The notes: a model not told the origin generated them from the letters alone. A DNA stretch of 64,000 nt from Pseudomonas frederiksbergensis (GCF_017114915.1 NZ_JAAUOE010000004.1:1-64000), one strand, 5' to 3'; positions 27,563 through 37,303 are shown, counted from the stretch's first letter. Program-made: numbers and translations.

Positions 27563-28059
27563 TGCGACAGATACGCCCCGCGGCGATTATCGACCGCAGC
27601 CGAGATCGTGATTTCATGCGCGAAGCCCTGGCCCTCGCCGCCGAAGGCGCGGCGCTGGGTGAAGTGCCGGTGGGCGCGGTGTTGGTGCAAGACGGTGAAA
27701 TCATCGGGCGCGGTTTCAATTGCCCAATCAGCGGCAACGACCCCAGCGCCCACGCCGAGATGGTCGCGATCCGCGCCGCCGCCCAGGCCGCCAGCAACTA
27801 CCGCCTGCCGGGCAGTACGCTTTACGTGACGCTGGAGCCGTGCAGCATGTGCGCCGGGCTGATCGTGCATTCGCGGATTGCGCGGGTGGTGTATGGCGCG
27901 CTGGAGCCCAAGGCCGGGATTGTGCAGAGCCAGGGGCAGTTTTTCACCCAGGGCTTTCTCAACCACCGGGTGTTGGTCGAAGGCGGGGTGTTGGCTGAAG
28001 AGTGTGGGGCGGTGTTGAGTGAGTTCTTCAAGGCCCGAAGAGCAAAACCTTCAGAGTAA
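27562..28059 (+). CDS. tadA: tRNA-adenosine(34) deaminase
   Basis: A 165-residue zinc deaminase that converts A34 of tRNA-Arg(ACG) to inosine, an essential step. The active site is HAEMVAIRAA (His and catalytic Glu) with PCSMCAGLIVHSRI. It begins MRQIRPAAIIDRSRDRDFMREALALA. The ATG overlaps the multicopper oxidase stop codon (TGATG), and the GTG three bases earlier is less likely. A REP doublet separates it from the convergent cmoB. Confidence 0.96.
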   Translation: MRQIRPAAIIDRSRDRDFMREALALAAEGAALGEVPVGAVLVQDGEIIGRGFNCPISGNDPSAHAEMVAIRAAAQAASNYRLPGSTLYVTLEPCSMCAGLIVHSRIARVVYGALEPKAGIVQSQGQFFTQGFLNHRVLVEGGVLAEECGAVLSEFFKARRAKPSE

Positions 28060-28068
28060 ACACCGATA

Positions 28069-28162
28069 CCTGTGGGAGCGGGCTTGCCCGCGATGGCGTC
28101 GGCACATCAAACATTGATGTTGACTGAACCACCGCTATCGCGGGCAAGCCCGCTCCCACAGG
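28069..28162. repeat. REP doublet between tadA and cmoB
   Basis: CCTGTGGGAGCGGGCTTGCC at the left and GGCAAGCCCGCTCCCACAGG at the right are perfect inverted copies with about 55 bases between them. This is the classic Pseudomonas REP pair, lying between convergent genes. Confidence 0.95.
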
Positions 28163-28189
28163 TTTTTCTGGTGTCTGGAAGATGGGTGT

Positions 28190-29146
28190 TTACTTGCGGG
28201 CGACGATCACCGCGCGCATCGGCGCCGGCAGCCCTTCGATCGTTTTACTGTGATCTTGCGGGTCAAGGAAGTCGCTCAACGACTGATACTTCATCCACTC
28301 CGTCCCGCGTTGTTCCTCGACCGTGGTCACGCTCACATCCACGCAACGCACATCGCTGAAGCCGGCGCGGCGCAGCCACAGTTCCAGCGCGGGCACTGAT
28401 GGCAGGAACCACACGTTACGCATCTGCGCGTAACGGTCTTCCGGCACCAACACCTGCTGCTGATCGCCTTCGATCACCAGCGTTTCCAGCACCAGTTCAC
28501 CGCCCTTGACCAGGCAATCCTTCAGCGCCAGCAAGTGCTCGATCGGCGAGCGGCGGTGATAGAACACGCCCATGGAAAACACCGTGTCGAAGCCTTCCAG
28601 ATTCGGCGGCAGGTCTTCGAAAGGGAAGGGCAGGTGCCAGGCATTGGGCTCGGACAAGTAGCGTTGTACGGCCTGGAACTGGCAGAAGAACAGCCAGTTC
28701 GGGTCGACGCCGATCACGCTATCAGCCCCGGCGCCGAGCATGCGCCACATGTAATAACCGTTGCCGCAGCCGACATCGAGGATGCGTTTGCCTTTCAGGT
28801 CCAGGTGCGGAGCTACCCGGGACCATTTCCAGTCCGAACGCCATTCAGTGTCGACATGCACGCCGAACAGGTCGAACGGGCCTTTACGCCAGGGCGACAA
28901 ACCCATCAACGCGGTGCGCATTTGCGCGCGGGTCTCAACGTCGCAATCAGTGTCCAGTTTCAAGCCATTCAACAAGTCGACTTCGCTCGGCTGGATTTTC
29001 GGCAGCGCGTCCAGGGCGCTCTGCCAGCGTTCCAGGTCGCCGTGACCCTTTTCCATTTTCTTGTCGAGTTGCGCTTGCAGCGTGTTGGCCCATTCGGCCA
29101 GCGGAGTACCGGCCAGACGGCGGGCGAGGGGGGACAGATCAATCAT
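28190..29146 (-). CDS. cmoB: tRNA U34 carboxymethyltransferase
   Basis: A 318-residue CmoB. It uses carboxy-S-adenosylmethionine made by CmoA to convert 5-hydroxyuridine-34 to cmo5U in tRNA. It has the SAM-binding segment [18 protein letters not shown] and [14 protein letters not shown], both typical of CmoB. Normal length. Its start overlaps the cmoA stop codon (ATGA), so the two pathway partners are translationally coupled. Confidence 0.97.
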   Translation of the reverse strand: MIDLSPLARRLAGTPLAEWANTLQAQLDKKMEKGHGDLERWQSALDALPKIQPSEVDLLNGLKLDTDCDVETRAQMRTALMGLSPWRKGPFDLFGVHVDTEWRSDWKWSRVAPHLDLKGKRILDVGCGNGYYMWRMLGAGADSVIGVDPNWLFFCQFQAVQRYLSEPNAWHLPFPFEDLPPNLEGFDTVFSMGVFYHRRSPIEHLLALKDCLVKGGELVLETLVIEGDQQQVLVPEDRYAQMRNVWFLPSVPALELWLRRAGFSDVRCVDVSVTTVEEQRGTEWMKYQSLSDFLDPQDHSKTIEGLPAPMRAVIVARK

Positions 29147-29886
29147 GGCAAGGCAATCAACGAGGCAAAGTTAAGACACTGGAACCACGGCACGACTTTC
29201 GAGAACCCGGCGGCCAGCAGGCGCTCGCGGTGTTCTTCGAGGCTGTCGGGCTTCATGACATTTTCGATGGCGCTGCGCTTCTGGGCGATTTCCAGCTCGC
29301 TGTAGCCGTTGGCGCGTTTGAAGGCCACGTGCAGGTCGGTGAGCAGCGCGTGTTCTTCGGGGTCGTTGAAGCGCAGCTTCTCCGAGAGAATCAGCGCGCC
29401 ACCGGGCAACAGCGATTGGCGGATGCGCGCGAGCAGCGCGGTGCGCTGGTCGGGGGCGATGAATTGCAGGGTGAAGTTCAGCGCCACCACCGAGGCCGGC
29501 TGGAACTCCAGGGCCAGGATGTCGCCTTCGATCACTTCCACCGGCAACAACTCCTGAAACATCGAGTCCTGACCGTTGAGGTATTCGCGGCAACGCTCGA
29601 CCATGGCGGCGGAGTTATCCACAGCGATGACGCGGCAACCGTCGGTACGCACATGACGGCGCAAGGCCTGGGTCACGGCGCCCAACGACGAGCCCAGGTC
29701 GTAGAGCACGCTGTTGGGCTGGGCGAACTGCGCGGCGAGCACGCCGAGGTTTTCCACGATGGTCGGATAACCCGGCACCGAGCGCTTGATCATGTCCGGG
29801 AATACCCGCACCACGTCCTCGTTAAAGGCGAAGTCAGGCACCTGGGCCAAGGGCTGGGCGAATAGGCGATCGGATTCTTTGCTCAC
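29143..29886 (-). CDS. cmoA: Carboxy-S-adenosylmethionine synthase
   Basis: A 247-residue enzyme that makes carboxy-SAM from SAM and prephenate for CmoB. The SAM-like binding loop is [18 protein letters not shown]. Conserved [28 protein letters not shown] starts the protein. I chose the GTG at 29886 because the family begins at (M/V)SKE; an in-frame ATG twelve codons upstream (29922) is a real alternative. It is upstream partner of cmoB. Confidence 0.93.
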   Translation of the reverse strand: MSKESDRLFAQPLAQVPDFAFNEDVVRVFPDMIKRSVPGYPTIVENLGVLAAQFAQPNSVLYDLGSSLGAVTQALRRHVRTDGCRVIAVDNSAAMVERCREYLNGQDSMFQELLPVEVIEGDILALEFQPASVVALNFTLQFIAPDQRTALLARIRQSLLPGGALILSEKLRFNDPEEHALLTDLHVAFKRANGYSELEIAQKRSAIENVMKPDSLEEHRERLLAAGFSKVVPWFQCLNFASLIALP

Positions 29887-29979
29887 GGCGGTTCCGGCGG
29901 TGTCGGTGGAAAAGGCTGGCATTTTAGCCAAGTTGGCGGGGGGATGCGCGGGTTGTCTGATAAACCGCGTTTACACCAT

Positions 29980-30089
29980 GATCGTTCCCACGCTCTGCGT
30001 GGGAATGCCTCCCGTGACGCTCTGCGTCACATCCAATGCGGGACGCGGAGCGTCCGGGCTGCATTCCCACGCAGAGTGTGGGAACGATC
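29980..30089. repeat. Complete GATCGTTCCCACGC palindromic element (copy A)
   Basis: It begins GATCGTTCCCACGCTCTGCG and ends CGCAGAGTGTGGGAACGATC, with inner arms GACGCTCTGCGTC and GACGCGGAGCGTC. About 110 bases long. It ends on the first base of the reverse-read stop codon of the minus-strand lysoplasmalogenase gene. Confidence 0.92.
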
Positions 30090-30733
30090 TATAGAGGGCG
30101 GCGAACGGATTGAGGAAAAGCCGAAGCGGCGATCCCCCATTGCCCCAGCCAGTAACTGAGGATGATCACGTAAGGCGCGGCATGAAATGGCGCAACGAAC
30201 CGGTTAATGCCAATCACACTGTCAGAAAACACAAACGCCATCGCGCCCGCCGCAGCCAACAGCGCCGAGCGTTTGGATACGTCGGTGCCGAGTCGGGCCA
30301 GCGCGCGCCAGAGCATCGCGCTGATGGCCGTGCCGTAAACGATCACCGGCACCAGCAGCGGCCCCAAACCATTGGAAATCAGGATCCCCAGCAGCACCGC
30401 GCCCGTGCTCAGCGCAATGATCAGCGGCCATACCGCCAGACGCCGACAATCGCTCGAATACGCTTTCAGGTACGCCAGATGCGCGACCAAAAACGCCCCC
30501 AAGCCAAACACGAACAAATCTTGAGGCCATGCCAGCAACACGTCGCCGACCAGGGAGAAAATCAAACCCAGGCTGATCCAGCGCCGATACTCACTGGGCG
30601 GTGCATCGTGCAACCAGCCGAGCAGGGCCAGCACCGGCATCGGTTTGACCAGCAGGCAGAGCAGCGTCGCATGCACACTCAGGCCATAGAGAAAGGTCAC
30701 CGCGCCCATCAGCGCCAGAATCAGCCAGCCCAC
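30089..30733 (-). CDS. Lysoplasmalogenase (YhhN family)
   Basis: A 214-residue integral membrane protein with seven or eight hydrophobic helices, beginning with GWLILALMGAVTFLYGL. The family motifs GDVLLAWP (with an acidic residue in the membrane) and SDSVIGINRF are present. YhhN/TMEM86 proteins hydrolyse the vinyl-ether bond of lysoplasmalogens in known cases; bacterial substrates are less clear. The start is a GTG two bases after the stop codon of the upstream chagasin-type gene, so the two are probably coupled. The stop codon abuts a palindromic repeat. Confidence 0.88.
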   Translation of the reverse strand: MGWLILALMGAVTFLYGLSVHATLLCLLVKPMPVLALLGWLHDAPPSEYRRWISLGLIFSLVGDVLLAWPQDLFVFGLGAFLVAHLAYLKAYSSDCRRLAVWPLIIALSTGAVLLGILISNGLGPLLVPVIVYGTAISAMLWRALARLGTDVSKRSALLAAAGAMAFVFSDSVIGINRFVAPFHAAPYVIILSYWLGQWGIAASAFPQSVRRPL

Positions 30734-30735
30734 AA

Positions 30736-31128
30736 TCAGTTAACCGCGATGGCGCAGTCGAAGGTTTGCACCGCCGGTACTTCCGGTGCCCACGGTTGTG
30801 AGTAAGTCAGCCGCAAGCGGCCAGTGCCGGTGGCGAAGGCCTGAAAACGCCAGGTTGAAAGGCCTGCACTGCCGACGACCCCGGCGTCTTCCGGGTTGCT
30901 GTAAACCTCGGGACTGAGCGCACGCAACACCCCACCGGCCGAATCCTGAATCGCCCAGCGGTAACCCGTGGTCGGATTGCTGGGCAGGGTCAGGATCAGG
31001 TTTTGCCCGCTGTTCAGTCGAACCGGGCATTCGCTTTGTTTTTCCACGGTCACGTTCTGTTTCGGTTGCGTGGCGCAAGCGCTCAGTAAGGCGAGGGCGA
31101 GAGGGACAAACAGGCGGGTGGGGGACAT
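30736..31128 (-). CDS. Chagasin-type (I42) protease inhibitor lipoprotein
   Basis: A 130-residue lipoprotein. The signal peptide ends in the lipobox LLSAC with Cys18. The mature part contains NPTTGYRW at 51-58, the diagnostic loop of the chagasin/I42 family of papain-type cysteine protease inhibitors, and a C-terminal WRFQAFATGTGRLRLTYSQPW strand region. It would be anchored in the cell envelope. The target protease is unknown. The start at MSPTRLFVPL gives a proper signal peptide; a 19-residue extension would spoil it. The next gene downstream is the lysoplasmalogenase. Confidence 0.88.
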   Translation of the reverse strand: MSPTRLFVPLALALLSACATQPKQNVTVEKQSECPVRLNSGQNLILTLPSNPTTGYRWAIQDSAGGVLRALSPEVYSNPEDAGVVGSAGLSTWRFQAFATGTGRLRLTYSQPWAPEVPAVQTFDCAIAVN

Positions 31129-31237
31129 AAGATCAGCGGCTCCAGCGTTCACGACGAACGGCGAGCATAACTGAAGATGAGACAAAGTGTGACAGCCAGC
31201 CCGGGATGGCCGTGAGGGAGGGTGTCGTCAGTGCCGA

Positions 31238-31263
31238 CGCCTTCGCGGGCAAGCCCGCGATGG
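31238..31263. repeat. Single REP sequence downstream of lon
   Basis: GCCTTCGCGGGCAAGCCCGC is one REP half without a mirrored partner. It lies just beyond the stop codon of the minus-strand lon-like gene and may act as its 3' hairpin. Confidence 0.75.
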
Positions 31264-31288
31264 CGGCGGTGCAGGCACTACATAACTA

Positions 31289-33706
31289 TCAGAACAATAT
31301 CTTCGCCACATCCGCAAAACGCTTGGCAAAGTGCACGGTAATCCCTTCCTTCAAGTAATCCGGCAATTCCTCAAAGTTACCGCGATTGGACTCCGGCAAA
31401 ATCAGTTCATTGATCTTCTGCCGCCGCGCCGCGATCACCTTCTCACGCACCCCGCCAATCGGCAGCACATGCCCGGTCAGGGTCAGTTCGCCGGTCATGG
31501 CCACGCCTTTTTTCGGCGGCTGGTTGCGAGCGAGCGAGAGCAGGGCGCTGGCCATGGTCACGCCGGCGCTCGGGCCGTCTTTCGGGGTGGCGCCTTCCGG
31601 TACGTGGAGGTGGACGAAGGCTTCGTCGAAGAATGTCGGATCACCGCCGAATTGCTTCAGATGGGAGCTGACGTAGCTGTAGGCGATTTCCGCCGACTCT
31701 TTCATCACTTCCCCCAGTTGCCCGGTGAGTTTGAAGCCCCGGTTGAGGGTGTGAATGCGCGTGGCTTCGATCGGCAGGGTGGCGCCGCCCATGCTGGTCC
31801 AGGCCAGCCCGGTGATCACGCCAACCCCCGACAGGACCTGTTCGTTGCGGAACACCGGTCGGCCGAGCGAGGCTTCCAGGTCTTTCGGGCCGAGTTTGAT
31901 CACCGCTTCCGGTTCATCAAGCAGCTTCATCACGGCTTTGCGCACCAGTTTGCCGAGGTTTTTTTCCAGCTGACGGACACCCGCTTCTCGGGCATAACCA
32001 TCGATCAGCGATCGGAGCGCGTTGTCGCTGATGCTCAGGCTAGCTTTGGACACGCCGGCTTTCTCTAGCTGTTTCGGCCATAGGTGACGCTTGGCGATGG
32101 CGACTTTTTCTTCGGTGATGTAACCCGACAGGCGAATCACTTCCATCCTGTCCAGCAACGGGCCGGGAATCGAGTCCAGGGTGTTGGCGGTGCAGACGAA
32201 CAGCACTTTCGACAGGTCCAGGCGCAAATCCAGATAGTGATCGAGGAATTCGACGTTCTGTTCCGGGTCGAGGGTTTCCAGCAGTGCCGAGGCCGGGTCG
32301 CCCTGGTAGCTCTGGCCCATCTTGTCGATCTCGTCGAGCATGATCACTGGGTTCATCACTTCGACGTCTTTCAACGCCTGCACGAGTTTGCCCGGCTGCG
32401 CGCCGATGTAAGTTCGGCGGTGACCCTTGATTTCGGCTTCGTCACGCATGCCGCCGACGCTGAAGCGATAGAACGGCCGGCCGAGGGATTCGGCGATGGA
32501 TTTGCCGACGCTGGTCTTGCCCACGCCCGGCGGGCCGACCAGCAAGACGATGGAGCCGCTGATCTCGCCTTTATAGGCACCGACCGCGAGGAATTCGAGA
32601 ATGCGATCCTTGATGTCGCCAAGGCCGGCATGGTGTTTGTCCAGCACCTTGCGCGCGTGTTTGAGGTCGAGCTTGTCCTCGCCGTATACACCCCAAGGCA
32701 GCGACGTTGCCCAGTCGAGGTAGTTACGGGTCACCGCGTATTCCGGCGAACCGGTTTCGAGGATCGACAGCTTGTTCATTTCATCGATGATGCGTTTCTG
32801 CACCTGGGGCGATAGCACCTTGCCCGTCAGACGCTGCTCGAACTGCTCGATGTCGGCGCTGCGGTCGTCCTTGGTCAGGCCCAGCTCCTGCTGGATGACC
32901 TTGAGTTGTTCCTTGAGGAAGAACTCGCGCTGATGCTCGCCGATCTTGCGGTTAACTTCGGCTGAAATCTCTTTCTGCAAGCGCGCGACTTCGACTTCCT
33001 TGCGCAGCATCGGCAGGACTTTTTCCATGCGTTTGAGCATCGGCACGCAGTCGAGCACTTCTTGCAGCTCGCTGCCCGTGGCCGAGGTCAGGGCGGCGGC
33101 GAAGTCGGTCAGCGGCGACGGGTCGTTGGGGCTGAAGCGGTTGAGGTAGTTCTTCAGCTCTTCGCTGTACAGCGGGTTGAGCGGCAGCAGTTCCTTGATC
33201 GCGTTGATCAGCGCCATGCCGTAGGCCTTGACCTCGTCGGTCGGCTCGGTGGGCTGGTGCGGGTATTCGACTTCCACCAGGTACGGTGGGCGATGGTGCT
33301 TGAGCCAGGTTTTGATACGCACCCGGCTCAGGCCTTGGGCGACGAATTGCAGTTTGCCGCTTTCGCGGCTGGCGTGGTGGACTTTGACCAGCGTTCCGTA
33401 TTCCGGCAGGGCTTTGGTGTCGAAGTGGCGCGGGTTTTCCTGGGGGGCGTCCGTGAAGAACAGGGCCAGGGAATGGTGGTCGGATTGGCTCACCAGTTCG
33501 AGGGTTTCGGCCCACGGCTCTTCATTGACGATCACCGGCAGCACTTGCGCCGGGAAGAAAGGCCGGTTGTGGATCGGGATGATGTAGACCTTGTCCGGCA
33601 GGTTCTGGCCAGGCAGGGTGAGGCCTTTACTGGGGGCGTGGTGTTCGGGTTTGTCTGCTTCGGCGTATTCGCTCGGGTCTTCAGGGAATTCTTGCTGGTC
33701 GGTCAT
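31289..33706 (-). CDS. ATP-dependent Lon protease (AsrA-like second Lon)
   Basis: An 805-residue serine protease of family S16. The order is: LON substrate-binding domain (VYIIPIHNRPFFPAQVLPV), coiled coil, AAA+ module with Walker A GPPGVGKT and Walker B VIMLDEIDK, then the protease domain with PKDGPSAGV (catalytic Ser) and GGVREKVIAAR (catalytic Lys). Its acidic N-terminal extension and stand-alone location, away from clpPX, match the second Lon of Pseudomonas (AsrA) rather than the housekeeping Lon. AsrA has been linked to stress and aminoglycoside response in P. aeruginosa. The ATG at 33706 has AGGTG; a five-residue extension is less likely. A heat-shock-type promoter lies upstream. Confidence 0.93.
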   Translation of the reverse strand: MTDQQEFPEDPSEYAEADKPEHHAPSKGLTLPGQNLPDKVYIIPIHNRPFFPAQVLPVIVNEEPWAETLELVSQSDHHSLALFFTDAPQENPRHFDTKALPEYGTLVKVHHASRESGKLQFVAQGLSRVRIKTWLKHHRPPYLVEVEYPHQPTEPTDEVKAYGMALINAIKELLPLNPLYSEELKNYLNRFSPNDPSPLTDFAAALTSATGSELQEVLDCVPMLKRMEKVLPMLRKEVEVARLQKEISAEVNRKIGEHQREFFLKEQLKVIQQELGLTKDDRSADIEQFEQRLTGKVLSPQVQKRIIDEMNKLSILETGSPEYAVTRNYLDWATSLPWGVYGEDKLDLKHARKVLDKHHAGLGDIKDRILEFLAVGAYKGEISGSIVLLVGPPGVGKTSVGKSIAESLGRPFYRFSVGGMRDEAEIKGHRRTYIGAQPGKLVQALKDVEVMNPVIMLDEIDKMGQSYQGDPASALLETLDPEQNVEFLDHYLDLRLDLSKVLFVCTANTLDSIPGPLLDRMEVIRLSGYITEEKVAIAKRHLWPKQLEKAGVSKASLSISDNALRSLIDGYAREAGVRQLEKNLGKLVRKAVMKLLDEPEAVIKLGPKDLEASLGRPVFRNEQVLSGVGVITGLAWTSMGGATLPIEATRIHTLNRGFKLTGQLGEVMKESAEIAYSYVSSHLKQFGGDPTFFDEAFVHLHVPEGATPKDGPSAGVTMASALLSLARNQPPKKGVAMTGELTLTGHVLPIGGVREKVIAARRQKINELILPESNRGNFEELPDYLKEGITVHFAKRFADVAKILF

Positions 33707-33736
33707 GGGGCACCTGCGCAATAGGGTATGGATCTT

Positions 33737-33765
33737 AGATGGGGCAGGTGGGGGGTGGTTTCAAT
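33737..33765 (-). promoter_or_regulatory. Candidate sigma-32 (RpoH) promoter of the lon-like gene
   Basis: On the minus strand CATTGAA, 15 bases, CCCCATCTA. The -10 element matches the heat-shock consensus CCCCATNTA fully; the -35 element matches TTGAA. The -10 element ends about 30 bases before the ATG, so the leader would be short. It fits the known stress induction of this Lon type. Confidence 0.6.
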
Positions 33766-33819
33766 GGCCCTGGGTATTTCAGCGTGTGTGTTCAGGGTTT
33801 TGACAGCGCCCACAGGCGC

Positions 33820-33903
33820 GTAGGAGCGGGCTGCGATGGCGGTGTGTCTGGCTACATCCATGGTGAATGTGACATCGCCTTCGCGGGCAAGCCCGCTCCT
33901 ACA
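33820..33903. repeat. Degenerate REP doublet upstream of the lon-like gene
   Basis: GTAGGAGCGGGCTGCGATGG (left copy, lacking the TTGCC core) and TTCGCGGGCAAGCCCGCTCC plus TAC (right copy, intact). Confidence 0.85.
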
Positions 33904-33958
33904 GCCGCGGTCTATTGATCCTTCGGCGTCTTCAAGGGCACAAGATCTGACGTATGGA

Positions 33959-34648
33959 TCAGAGCGTGCCAAACACCTTCTTCGCCAGACTGGTGGCCGC
34001 CGCCGCAGGGTTCTGGCGAATGGTTTCTTCCTGTTTGCCAATCATCTCGAACAGACCGTTCAGCGCCTGCTCGGTCACGTAGCTTTCGATGTTGGCATTT
34101 TTGGCGTCCAGCACACCCAGCGTTGCGGCCTGTCCGGCGAACGCATTGTACTGTTGCGCAAGGCCGACCTGGTCGGTGGCTTGCTTGACGATCGGCAGGA
34201 ATTTGGTGCGGATTTGCTCGCGGCTGGTTTTGCTCAGGTACTGAGTGGCCGAATCCTTGCCGCCGCTGAGAATCCCCTTGGCATCCTCCACGGTCATTTT
34301 CTTCACCGCATCCACCAGGATCGGTTGGGCTTGCGTCACCGCCGCTTCAGCCGCTTTGTTCATGCTGGTTTCCAGTTGATCGACCTGATCGCCCATGCCG
34401 AACTGTTTCATCTTCTTGGCGACTTTACCCAGTTTGCCCGGCAGCTCGATCTTCACGTCCGGGTTATTGCTGAAGCCACCGGGCGTACCCAGTTGCTTGA
34501 CGGCCAATTGCGCGCCTTGGGTCAGGGCGTCCTTGAGCCCCCCGGTCGCGTCTTGTTGCGACAGGTCGCTGAGTGACAGGGCCAGGGCATTAGCGCACAT
34601 CATCAAGCCTGCGCACAGGCCGGCGAAGCGAAGGGTAGGGCGGAGCAT
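33959..34648 (-). CDS. DUF4197 domain-containing secreted protein
   Basis: A 229-residue protein with a signal peptide (cleavage near ANALA, about residue 23) and an all-helical DUF4197 domain. Typical segments are LSLSDLSQQDATGGLKDALTQG near the mature N-terminus, MTVEDAKGILSGG in the middle and the C-terminal YVTEQALNGLFEMIGKQEETIRQNP. It is probably periplasmic; its function is unknown. It lies 45 bases downstream of plsB on the same strand, so the two may share a transcript. A degenerate REP pair separates it from lon. Confidence 0.88.
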   Translation of the reverse strand: MLRPTLRFAGLCAGLMMCANALALSLSDLSQQDATGGLKDALTQGAQLAVKQLGTPGGFSNNPDVKIELPGKLGKVAKKMKQFGMGDQVDQLETSMNKAAEAAVTQAQPILVDAVKKMTVEDAKGILSGGKDSATQYLSKTSREQIRTKFLPIVKQATDQVGLAQQYNAFAGQAATLGVLDAKNANIESYVTEQALNGLFEMIGKQEETIRQNPAAAATSLAKKVFGTL

Positions 34649-34693
34649 GGCGGCTTCCTTGTTCGTAAATAAGGTTGGGAAGGATGTTGAAAT

Positions 34694-37198
34694 TTAGTCG
34701 GTCTGCGCCGGTGCCGCGACTTGATCCGCCGCATCTTCACTACGATGCAACGCCACCTGACGGATCGACAAGCGAATCTCCGCCGGCAGTACCCGTTTGG
34801 CGGCGCCTTCGGCCAGTTCGCCGAGCAGTTTGTGATAGCTCAGCTTGCCGGCTTCGTCGCGGCGCAGCACGTCGAGGTCGAGCATCGTCTGGATGAAGTG
34901 ACGGAACAGGCTCTTGTCGAAGAACTCCGGGGCATTCAGGCCGTGGAGGATCGACAGGCGCTGGGCCATGACGGTGCAGAGGTCTTCGAGTTCTTCGGCG
35001 CTGATGCTGTTCTGGCCGCTGTTGAGCAGCAGGGAAACAGTCATGTAGAAGCGCTGCAGGGTCTGGGCGATGCTTTTGGACAGCAGCGTCAGCAGCACGA
35101 AATGCCGCGAACTTGGCGCCGGGCGCAGATACACGTTTTTTTCGAAACGCAGCAGGCCCTGCTCGACGAAGGCCTCGAGCCACTGATCGATCACGCCATC
35201 GAGTTCGTCCAGCGACCAGCGAATGAACAGTTCCGATTGCAGGTACGGATACAGTGCGCGGGTGTAGCGCAGGATCTGCTCGCGGCTCATGCGCGAGGTG
35301 CTCTGGAAGAAACTCGCCAGCAGCGACGGCAACGCGAAAATGTGCAACACGTTGTTGCGGTAGTAGGTCATCAGGACGGCGTTTTGTTCGTCCAGGTACA
35401 GAATCTTGCCCAGCGCATCGCTTTGCTCGGACAGCAGGTCCATGTCCTTCACATGCTCGATCAGCGCCCGCCCGTCGCCGTCCGGCAGGGTGGTGTGCGG
35501 CGAGTAAGGGACCTTGCGCAACAGCGCCAGATACAAATCCAGCACCCGCGCCATGGCGCGATCGTCCAGAGCCAGGCGGCTGGTGGACAGCAGCGCCAGG
35601 GCCACCAGGTTCACCGGGTTGATCGCCGCCGCTTCGTTCAGGTGCTGCGCGACTTTCTCGCCGAGACGGTTGGTGGTTTCGTTGAGCCAGGCCGGTTTGA
35701 ATTGCGGGCCAAGTGCCTGTTGGCGCCAGTCGGGCTGTTCGCTGTCGAGGAATTCCGCCAGTTTGATCGGCTCACCGAAGTTCACCGCGACCTGACCGAA
35801 ACGCTGTTTGAGCGCGCCGATGACTTTGAAGATGTCGAAGATCGATTCTTTCTTCTTGCTCGCACCACGCAATTCGCCGAGGTAGGTGCGGCCTTCCAGC
35901 ACGCGCTCGTAGCCGATGTACACCGGAATGAACACGATCGGCATCCGCGACGACCGCAGAAAGCTGCGCAGAGTGATCGCGAGCATCCCGGTTTTCGGTT
36001 GCAGCATACGTCCGGTGCGCGAACGGCCGCCTTCGACGAAATACTCGACCGGGAAGCCTTTGGTGAACAGGGTGTGCAGGTATTCGTTGAACACCGAGGT
36101 GTAGAGCGGGTTGCCTTTGAACGTGCGGCGCATGAAGAACGCCCCGCCACGCCGCAACAGGCTGCCGATCACCGGCATGTTGAGGTTGATTCCGGCGGCG
36201 ATGTGCGGCGGGGTCAGGCCGTTGCGGAACAGCAGATAAGACAGCAGCAAATAGTCGATGTGGCTGCGGTGGCACGGCACGTAGATCACTTCATGACCTT
36301 GGGCGACTTTCTGCACACCTTCGATGTGGCTGACCTTGATCCCGTCGTAGATCTTGTTCCAGAACCAGCTCAGCACCACTTCCAGAAAGCGGATCGCGGT
36401 GTAGGTGTAGTCCGAGGCGATCTCGTTGCCGTAGCGCAGGGCCTGGGCCTTGGCTTTTTCCGCGGAAATGTTCTCGCGCTCGGCTTCGTCGAGGATCGCC
36501 TGTTTGACCAAGGGCTGATTGAGCAGGCCTTTGACCAGGTTGCGGCGGTGGGAAATGTCCGGGCCGATCACCGCGGCTTTCAGGTTGCGAAAGTGCACCC
36601 GCAGAATCCGCTGGGCCATGCGCACAGTGCGCTCGTGGCCCTTGTTGTGTTCGATCAGTTCGCGCAGGTGGATCGGTGCGGAGAACTGCACCCGGGTCTT
36701 GCGCCCCAGCACGATGATGCTCAGCAACCGGCGCAGACGTCCGGTGACTGCCCAGCTGTCGGCGAACAGCAGCTTCCACGGGCTCGACTCGCTGTCTGGC
36801 GACTGGCCCCAGAACACGCTGACCGGAATGATCTGCGCGTCTTCGGCGGCATTCTGGCTCAAGGCGCTGACCAGACGGGTCAGGGTCGGCGGCGCACCGC
36901 GTTTGTCCTGGCGACCGAGCCAGTCCGGGTCCGGAGTCAGATAGAAGAACGCCGCCGGTTCCACCAACGATCCAACCGAGACCGGCAACACCGGGCGGGG
37001 CAGGCCTGCCTTGCTGCACTCGGTATCGACCACGGCAAGGTCGGTGAGCGAAGGGTTTTGCAGGACGTAGAACACCGGCCGGCTGCGGTCGAGGTTGAGG
37101 GTGAACGACGACTGGTTGATCGTCTCCGAGCGAACCCAGAGGTACAGCAGTCGGCGCAGGGTGCCAAACACAAGACGGCGGAACGGGGAGCGGGTCAT
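34694..37198 (-). CDS. plsB: Glycerol-3-phosphate 1-O-acyltransferase
   Basis: An 834-residue inner-membrane-associated acyltransferase that makes lysophosphatidic acid, the first step of phospholipid synthesis. The HX4D catalytic motif is seen as [14 protein letters not shown]. Other family blocks are [32 protein letters not shown] and [16 protein letters not shown]. It is the long PlsB type that can use acyl-ACP or acyl-CoA. The start at [12 protein letters not shown] gives the expected Pseudomonas length; a 23-residue extension is rejected. The divergent neighbour is the cold-shock gene. Confidence 0.97.
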   Translation of the reverse strand: MTRSPFRRLVFGTLRRLLYLWVRSETINQSSFTLNLDRSRPVFYVLQNPSLTDLAVVDTECSKAGLPRPVLPVSVGSLVEPAAFFYLTPDPDWLGRQDKRGAPPTLTRLVSALSQNAAEDAQIIPVSVFWGQSPDSESSPWKLLFADSWAVTGRLRRLLSIIVLGRKTRVQFSAPIHLRELIEHNKGHERTVRMAQRILRVHFRNLKAAVIGPDISHRRNLVKGLLNQPLVKQAILDEAERENISAEKAKAQALRYGNEIASDYTYTAIRFLEVVLSWFWNKIYDGIKVSHIEGVQKVAQGHEVIYVPCHRSHIDYLLLSYLLFRNGLTPPHIAAGINLNMPVIGSLLRRGGAFFMRRTFKGNPLYTSVFNEYLHTLFTKGFPVEYFVEGGRSRTGRMLQPKTGMLAITLRSFLRSSRMPIVFIPVYIGYERVLEGRTYLGELRGASKKKESIFDIFKVIGALKQRFGQVAVNFGEPIKLAEFLDSEQPDWRQQALGPQFKPAWLNETTNRLGEKVAQHLNEAAAINPVNLVALALLSTSRLALDDRAMARVLDLYLALLRKVPYSPHTTLPDGDGRALIEHVKDMDLLSEQSDALGKILYLDEQNAVLMTYYRNNVLHIFALPSLLASFFQSTSRMSREQILRYTRALYPYLQSELFIRWSLDELDGVIDQWLEAFVEQGLLRFEKNVYLRPAPSSRHFVLLTLLSKSIAQTLQRFYMTVSLLLNSGQNSISAEELEDLCTVMAQRLSILHGLNAPEFFDKSLFRHFIQTMLDLDVLRRDEAGKLSYHKLLGELAEGAAKRVLPAEIRLSIRQVALHRSEDAADQVAAPAQTD

Positions 37199-37303
37199 AC
37201 GGCTTCTGCGTGAGTGAACAAAAAAAACGAGCATTTGCTCGGGCGGCCGATAGTGTGCCGGATTCATCGAAAATCGGCAAAAAAGCGGCTAAGTAAACTT
37301 GAG

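Noticed and set aside
34721..37213. A long open frame on the plus strand across the plsB region (similar long frames lie antisense to fdsA, bamA, glnD and ndvB).
   Set aside because: It is antisense to a complete, recognisable gene, has no ribosome-binding site and reads as low-complexity His/Gln/Arg/Val-rich protein, the usual shadow of GC-rich coding DNA.
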